From Pithys albifrons albifrons (Eukaryota; Chordata; Aves; Passeriformes; Thamnophilidae), in NCBI RefSeq assembly GCF_047495875.1, contig NC_092459.1:9056965-9120964 (forward strand): a DNA stretch of 64,000 nucleotides. Direction: 5' to 3'. Position 1 is the first letter of the stretch. Each line of letters starts with the position of its first letter. Positions 58,431 through 64,000 of this stretch are shown in pieces. Under the pieces are notes generated by a model. That model saw nothing but the letters and a program-made list of their open reading frames with translations. It did no database searches and had not been told where the DNA came from. Position numbers and translations under genes: made by a program.

Positions 58431-60240
58431 CCATATGTTTGACTTGATGTTATGATGGAACTAGAGTATGTTTCAGACCCTTTTACAGTATGAGATGATA
58501 GAATGGCATAGCATTATTGTCTCCCAATTTTCTTCAGCATCTGCAAAAGAAAAAAGCGTGCAGAGGCAGGAAAGACTAAGCATTTATCTTCATTAGTATT
58601 TCTATAATGAGTTGTGTGGAGAAGAGAGCTTAAGGAAAGTTAGTGCATTACTATTGAGCTAACACTTCAGCTTTCTTCCAAGCTTTTTGTAGACTTAGTT
58701 GAAATATTAGTGGTCAACAACAATTCTGGTCTTTGGTTCAAATCAGTATTTATTCTAATCTACCACTGTGCCTGATGAAGATCTGTGTCTGGCTGTATAA
58801 TTATTTTAAGCAGCTATTATCATGGTGGAGTATTAGTTCTGAATAAACAATTACTGAAGCACTTGCACGGATGCTCTTATTTTTGTAGTGATTCTACTAA
58901 GGTCTGAAACTCTCATATGCTTGGTACTTTAAATACAGAGTTAACTATACCAGCTACCTGGAGAAAGGATTGCAGTGCTGATGTTATATTTTTGAGTTTG
59001 GCAGTGTTTGAGTTGTTGTCCATTTTGGATGGCAATGCATTGCTTAATGTTGCACTAAAGTAAATGGAGCCTGGCCAGTCATAAAAATTCAAGGTGCAGG
59101 GAAATGTCAAAGAGGTACTCCTTCCCTAATATGTAAACCAGAGGCGTAAATTCCAAAAGGAGTCAACATTGGCATATAATTCTCAGAAGTCTGTAATTTT
59201 CAGAATGTGTGTTTTAAGTTACAGCCAAATGTATACAGTGTGCCACTCTCTAGTTAGCTAAGACTATTACCTCTGCAGTCTAAGTAAAATTCTTCTATTA
59301 GAAAATGTAGTTGAAATTTCTGCCATTTGCTGTTTGTTTGGAATATGAAGAAACAGAAATACAAAAGAATGGCTGTGGTTCTGGCTGCAATTGATTCTGT
59401 GTTCCCCCCACAATGTTTCACAGCAAGCTGAGTAAAAGTATTTTTTGTTTTCTTTGCCCTTTAATTTTATGATGAGCTTCACTTTTTAAATTTGAAAATA
59501 CAGAGAATGATTCAGTTTATGTCATGTTTTATTGTTTGATTTTTAGCTGTTAAGAGTACTGTCTCATTTCTTCATAAGGTAAGGAAGAAATACCAAACAT
59601 GCAATTGTAAGATGTTCAGATTGTTGGATTTTTTTGTTGTGTTTTTTTTTTTTTAATCCAGCAAGCAACCAACTGTTTTAGAGCATCAGGGAAATGGGGC
59701 ATAGGAAAGTTTTTATCAGAAATTTTCATGCTTTGATAGTTCTTCATTCTATCACAGGGCTGTGCAGAACTTTTAAGTGTCACAAGATAGAGAGAAACTT
59801 GATTTGTGCACATAGAAGTGAAGAGGAAGATGGTTCTCCTCACTGTCTGTCCTTTATCGTTATACTTTATGGTTCATTTATCAGTAATGATTTTTAACAT
59901 GTCTGTTTATATTAAACCCAGGGTAATTTAGTGTCCTATGGTAAGAGGAGAGACTCTTACTTCAGGAGGGAAAAACATAAAAACCAGATTCAGGCCAAGC
60001 AAATAAACTGTATTTGACGTGCAAATAGTTTAAAAAGCTACATCAGCACAGGTCTAGTAGGTGTGCTGTTATATCTTAGCAGTAGCATCTCAGAGCATCA
60101 ACAGCTGCTCTGTTGGCAAATACAAGAACTACAATGTTTGGTTTCATATAATATTACTCTTCTAGTGTGTGAGTGCAAAGTAGTTTTTTTCATGCTTTCA
60201 TAATGAAATATATATTTCCCAGTGTACAGTGACAGATTAA
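58431..60240. other. Intergenic sequence, nothing recognised
   Basis: AT-rich DNA between the CR1 pair and the VSNL1 3' end. Confidence 0.5.
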
Positions 60241-60258
60241 TTAAAGAGATTAAACTTT

Positions 60259-61082
60259 TTTATTATTATTACCATGCTGAAGACATGAAATAAGAATTAG
60301 GGGAAAAGATCAAATGTTATAAATTTATTTTGGGACATATATATTGCAACCTCTGTGGAAGCTTTTGAAAATTCTGGCAAAGATCAATACACGTCCAATA
60401 AAACCTTTAAACTTGCAATAAAACAATATTTTAAACATTATATATATATTTTTATATATATTCTTAATTAAAGGGATCATTTTAGCAGGATTTTTTTTTA
60501 AATATACTGCATTCCTCTGACATAGCTCTTTCCAGATTGAAGGGATGCAAATGAGGTAAGAATTAAGGCAAACCTAAAAGGCATGCAAATGAAGTACATT
60601 TATATCCACTGACAATACAAGCACGTGTGGATCAGACGTGGGAGCTGAAGAGCTCTTCCTCTCTGTCTGTCCAGAACTACTTTACAGCAGAATGGTGACA
60701 TGATTTATAATAAACAGTTAACATTACCATGGGAATTCAGTGTCACTAACATTACTCAGTCTAGGAGACACAGAGCTAGCATCAGTAAAACATGAACAAT
60801 AAATAATATAATTCACTGCAGCACAGGCCTGCTGCACAGGCTTCAGAGGAAGAGGGTTGTTATGAAATGACATTGCACACATCACGTTGTGGCAGTTTAT
60901 TTTTATAATATATACTTTTAAAATTCTTTAGCAAATGACATTCTCATGCACACGAGTGTTTCAAACACAAGAAGCAAGTCCATTTATAGGTAGTCCAAGC
61001 AAATTTTTGTGTGTGTGGAAATAGCTGCAAACTGAATGGAACATTAAACTTCTGTGCAGTCTATGACGCATTGTACACAAGC
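60259..61082 (-). other. VSNL1: VSNL1 3' UTR (left end inferred)
   Basis: Sequence after the VSNL1 stop codon. Reverse AATAAA signals are present at 60,259-60,264 and 60,324-60,329, so the transcript probably ends near one of them, giving a 3' UTR of about 0.75-0.85 kb. It contains two ATGCAAAT octamers (60,545-60,552 and 60,583-60,590). Confidence 0.5.
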
Positions 61083-61280
61083 TCATTTTTGAATGTCACA
61101 CTGCAGGAGTAATACAATGGACGGATCACTCTTTGCAGCTTCTTTGAATTCATCCAGTGTGATCTGATCGTCTTTGTTCTTATCCATCTTACTGAAGATC
61201 TTGTCTACCCGTTGCTCAGGCGTCAGACCATCCTCATTCATTTTCATCATTATCACAGTGCCCACCATTTTGTAGATGGC
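61083..61280 (-). CDS. VSNL1: VSNL1 last coding exon (residues 127-191 and stop)
   Basis: Acceptor TTCCAAAG|GCC, stop TGA at 61,085-61,083. Encodes [18 protein letters not shown], the fourth EF-hand and the C-terminus LLLQCDIQK. Confidence 0.97.
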   Translation of the reverse strand, partial: AIYKMVGTVIMMKMNEDGLTPEQRVDKIFSKMDKNKDDQITLDEFKEAAKSDPSIVLLLQCDIQK

Positions 61281-62413
61281 CTTTGGAAAGAAACCAAATG
61301 AAAAATTCAACATAAAATTCAATCTAATTTTCTGATGTGATCAGATTCTGGAAATCTGTTCTAATAATAAAATGATTGCCAGTTTCTCTAAAGATTTTTT
61401 CCTTTTCTTCTTAGAATTCCGTATTCAGATACTTAAAACAAGGAAGAATATATTTTAGTTTCTTTAGATGTGGGTTTATTTTTGTGGTTACATTTTGTAT
61501 TCTGGAATGAATTTCTTTGGTTTCCTGTTTCACAGTGCAAAACTCTTGTAACTTATTCTCTGGGTCAACTGCTTAGTTGAAATATTTCACATAAATTCTG
61601 AATAATTCATTTTAGAAGTCATCACCTTTTAATATGTTTCTGTGTGTACATGTGGGCACAATCTGGTATTAACTACTGCAGCAAGTAGCTGGCAGATGAT
61701 GAAGGCAGTCAACTTTATCCTTCCTCTTATGTGTTGTGGTCATCTTAAAGCCCATCTGGGAGAGCTCACTTAAAATAGTGTGTTGTTATCCCTGTAATTT
61801 CTGTAATCATCTGAAGTTAATCTCTGGTAAGGTTTCAGCTACTTGAGCTACAATCCAGTAATTTCAGGGGTGTCAAGTGACTTTTGAGATGGGCTTTGTA
61901 AATCCTATGCTGGGCTGTTCTTATGATTAATCCATTCATCAGGGGAAAAAAAAAATCTCTGGATATTTAAAAGCTTATATGCACATATGTACTCTGCAAT
62001 TCTCCTAGATTACATCTACTACCATGTCAATGTGCTTGTACCACTTAGGCATAAGTCAGAATAGGATGAGTGTGTACAATGCAGGCTTTTAATGGTATCA
62101 AACAGCCTCTGGTGTGCCTAAAATCTAAAGTCTGGGCGAACAAGGAATCAAATTTTATTAATGTTCAGACATTTTTTGAGTGTCATATTGATCTCACCTC
62201 TATAATTTCCAGCATTTCCACTCTTGTAATTTTACCATCACCATCCAAGTCATACATGTTGAAGGCCCAGTTCAGCTTTTGCTCAAAGCTGCCCCGTGAG
62301 GTGATGGACAGAGCACAAATGAACTCTCTGAAGTCGATGGTCCCATCTCCGTTTTTATCAAAGGTTCGGAAGGCGTGCTGGGCAAACTTTGAAGCATCTC
62401 CATATGGAAAGAA
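61083..62413 (-). CDS. VSNL1: VSNL1, visinin-like protein 1 / VILIP-1 (C-terminal part, two exons; continues past right edge)
   Basis: VSNL1 is a neuronal calcium-sensor protein of the recoverin/NCS family that binds calcium through EF-hands and moves to membranes by an N-terminal myristoyl switch. The two exons give residues 55-191 if the missing part is 54 residues, matching a 191-residue family member. EF2 loop [12 protein letters not shown] (73-84), EF3 [12 protein letters not shown] (109-120) and EF4 [12 protein letters not shown] (159-170) are visible, the first two with all standard ligands. The myristoylation site, EF1 and the promoter lie beyond 64,000. The gene converges on SMC6. 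The protein is so conserved that I see no oddity in this part. Confidence 0.96.
61281..62197. other. VSNL1 last intron, nothing recognised
   Basis: 0.9 kb AT-rich intron without an identifiable element. Confidence 0.5.
62198..62413 (-). CDS. VSNL1: VSNL1 penultimate coding exon (residues 55-126)
   Basis: 72 whole codons. Acceptor TTTTGCAG|TTC, donor ATAGAG|GTGAGA. Encodes [18 protein letters not shown], the EF2 loop, [18 protein letters not shown] and the EF3 loop. Confidence 0.97.
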
Positions 62414-64000
62414 CTGCAAAAAAAAATAATTCATAGAACTGTGGGTAATGCAAAGGAGTGAGGTATACACCTGCCTGCAGAATACTGCAGTGAGGCATTT
62501 ATGAAGAGTGGCTGGTGAGCTCTGTGGGAAATGGAGGATCTGCAATGTAAGGTTCCCTAACAGTCACATTGGAATGATTATTAAGAAATTTATTTCTACA
62601 AAAATCTCTCAGCTTGCCGCAAACTATATTACAATTATATTTAATGCTCATTTACAGCTAAATTAACTATATGAATCTTAAAATGAAGTGTAAACGGGTC
62701 TAAATGGGAGATTGTATGTGATATTCTCTGGCTATGAAATACAGCAACCAGGGTGTGTTTTAACAGTACTTTAGCCAGCCCTTTATATGTTGCAACCAAG
62801 TGTATGTGTGGGATTGTTGTTACATAACTTGATTTATTTAAAAAAAAATAATCCATATATAACAGAAAAAAACCATGAACACATGCCCTATTCTGCCAAC
62901 CAACATTCAAGTAATAAGAACTGAGATCCAGTTAAACAATACAGTGCAATGATTTTCATATTTAATATCCATTATCAGTGAATGCTGCAACTGACTGTAA
63001 TTTAACAGACAATTTTAAATGACCATAACATGTATTGTTTTCAGCTGATGTATTTTCCCCTTTGGAAATATATGGCTTAAGACGTTCAAGCTGGTAGTTG
63101 TTCTTTCTGTGGGTTAGACTCAAGAAAACACACCCCTTAAGAAAGGGGGTTTTAAACGCATGCTGAAGACCCATTGTAGTGCAGGGACCATACACAAATA
63201 ATGTTTGTTTCTATATTCTCAGCACAATTTCATGGAGGCTTTTATGCTCCTAATATATAAACATGCATTACTCCCCATTTGAGAGCCATCTCATTTTGTG
63301 CTGTTTAAAATTCCAATTCTTAGTAAGTACTGCATTTAATAATGTCAGTTTGAAGGAAAGTCTTCAGTGGCAGCCAAGGAAGTGGAACTGCATTTTATGA
63401 TTTTCCATTTCCCTTGTCTGTAGGCTGATGGTTGCTGTAGTCACATGTGAACAGTCTTGAACAAGATACTCCAATTTCATGGGTGATCTTGGAGCATATA
63501 CAGAAAACAGTGCTGACAATAGTCTGACTGAATATGGATGTGGAGCATGACAAGTCTTTGCTGCTTTTCCCTTGAGGATGCCAAATGGCCATTTCTATAC
63601 TGTGTCTTGCCCTAAAAATGCAAAACTTATTGCAGAGCCAGCTGCCTGCACTATGTGGCCATGTGGGTCATGTCAGGAGCCACTGCTGCATTGCCACAGG
63701 GGTCCTAACATGAAAGTTTCCTTTCAAGTTACTGGTTTCTCTGATACCAACTTTTCAGTCACCATTCTAGATAACCTTTGCATTGCTGAAGAGCAGTGCT
63801 ACAATTGCTTCTCTTGCTCAGTGCATTATGGTGATTGTAAAATCTTCATCTTCCCCTCAAAAGGGAGAGCAGTTTTGCCCAGCTCCATCCATTCTGAATA
63901 CTGCCCTGTTGTGAATTACTCCGAAAGGGATGCAAATTGCTGTATTATCCTGTAAGTGGTATCAAATATGCCCATCTCACTTCCCAAGTATCTTTTTGGG
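62414..64000. other. VSNL1 intron (right part of window)
   Basis: No exon of VSNL1 and no known repeat seen. A plus-strand open frame with ATG at 63,578 (125 codons, about 12 Cys) lacks any known domain and is antisense to VSNL1. Confidence 0.5.

Noticed and set aside
1..64000. CRISPR array, operon, prophage or other prokaryotic system
   Set aside because: Intron-containing vertebrate genes, CR1 LINEs and avian LTRs identify nuclear bird DNA; the only regular tandem array is a spacerless minisatellite.

Overview
The window is vertebrate nuclear DNA, almost certainly from a bird. Coding sequence is split into short exons with GT..AG junctions, the introns carry many CR1 LINE copies, and several LTRs resemble avian endogenous-retrovirus LTRs. 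I cannot name the species. Three orthologues are recognisable from their protein sequence: GEN1 (minus strand, N-terminal part only, running off the left edge), SMC6 (plus strand, complete) and VSNL1 (minus strand, C-terminal part only, running off the right edge). As far as I recall, this order and relative orientation match human 2p24.

Layout. Positions 1-9.9 kb hold six coding exons of GEN1 (761-9879, residues 1-266) with CR1 and LTR insertions between them. From 9.9 to 19.4 kb lie the 5' non-coding parts of GEN1 and SMC6. At their centre (about 13.69-14.44 kb) is a CpG island that must act as a head-to-head promoter, followed at once by a 39-bp minisatellite. SMC6 coding sequence occupies 19,465-53,430 in 26 exons. 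My junction-by-junction reconstruction gives 3,279 nt, i.e. 1,092 residues plus stop, essentially the vertebrate family length. It contains intact Walker A, Q-loop, hinge, ABC signature and Walker B segments. The SMC6 polyadenylation signal is at 53,743. The 54-60 kb interval between the convergent 3' ends of SMC6 and VSNL1 holds a long dead CR1 and a second, oppositely oriented CR1. From about 60.2 kb to the right edge lie the VSNL1 3' UTR, its last two coding exons (residues 55-191) and part of an upstream intron.

Functionally, GEN1 (Holliday-junction resolvase) and SMC6 (SMC5/6 complex ATPase) both act on recombination intermediates and appear to share one promoter. VSNL1 is an unrelated neuronal calcium sensor.

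I see no operon, CRISPR array, intact tRNA or rRNA gene, or new multi-gene system. The most interesting non-genic items are a 5S-rRNA-like antisense segment inside an unclassified repeat with a second partial copy in an SMC6 intron, the promoter-adjacent minisatellite, two solo LTRs with perfect 5-bp target duplications, an inverted LTR pair bracketing SMC6 exons 3-6, and a promoter-like GC-rich block just upstream of the first SMC6 coding exon.
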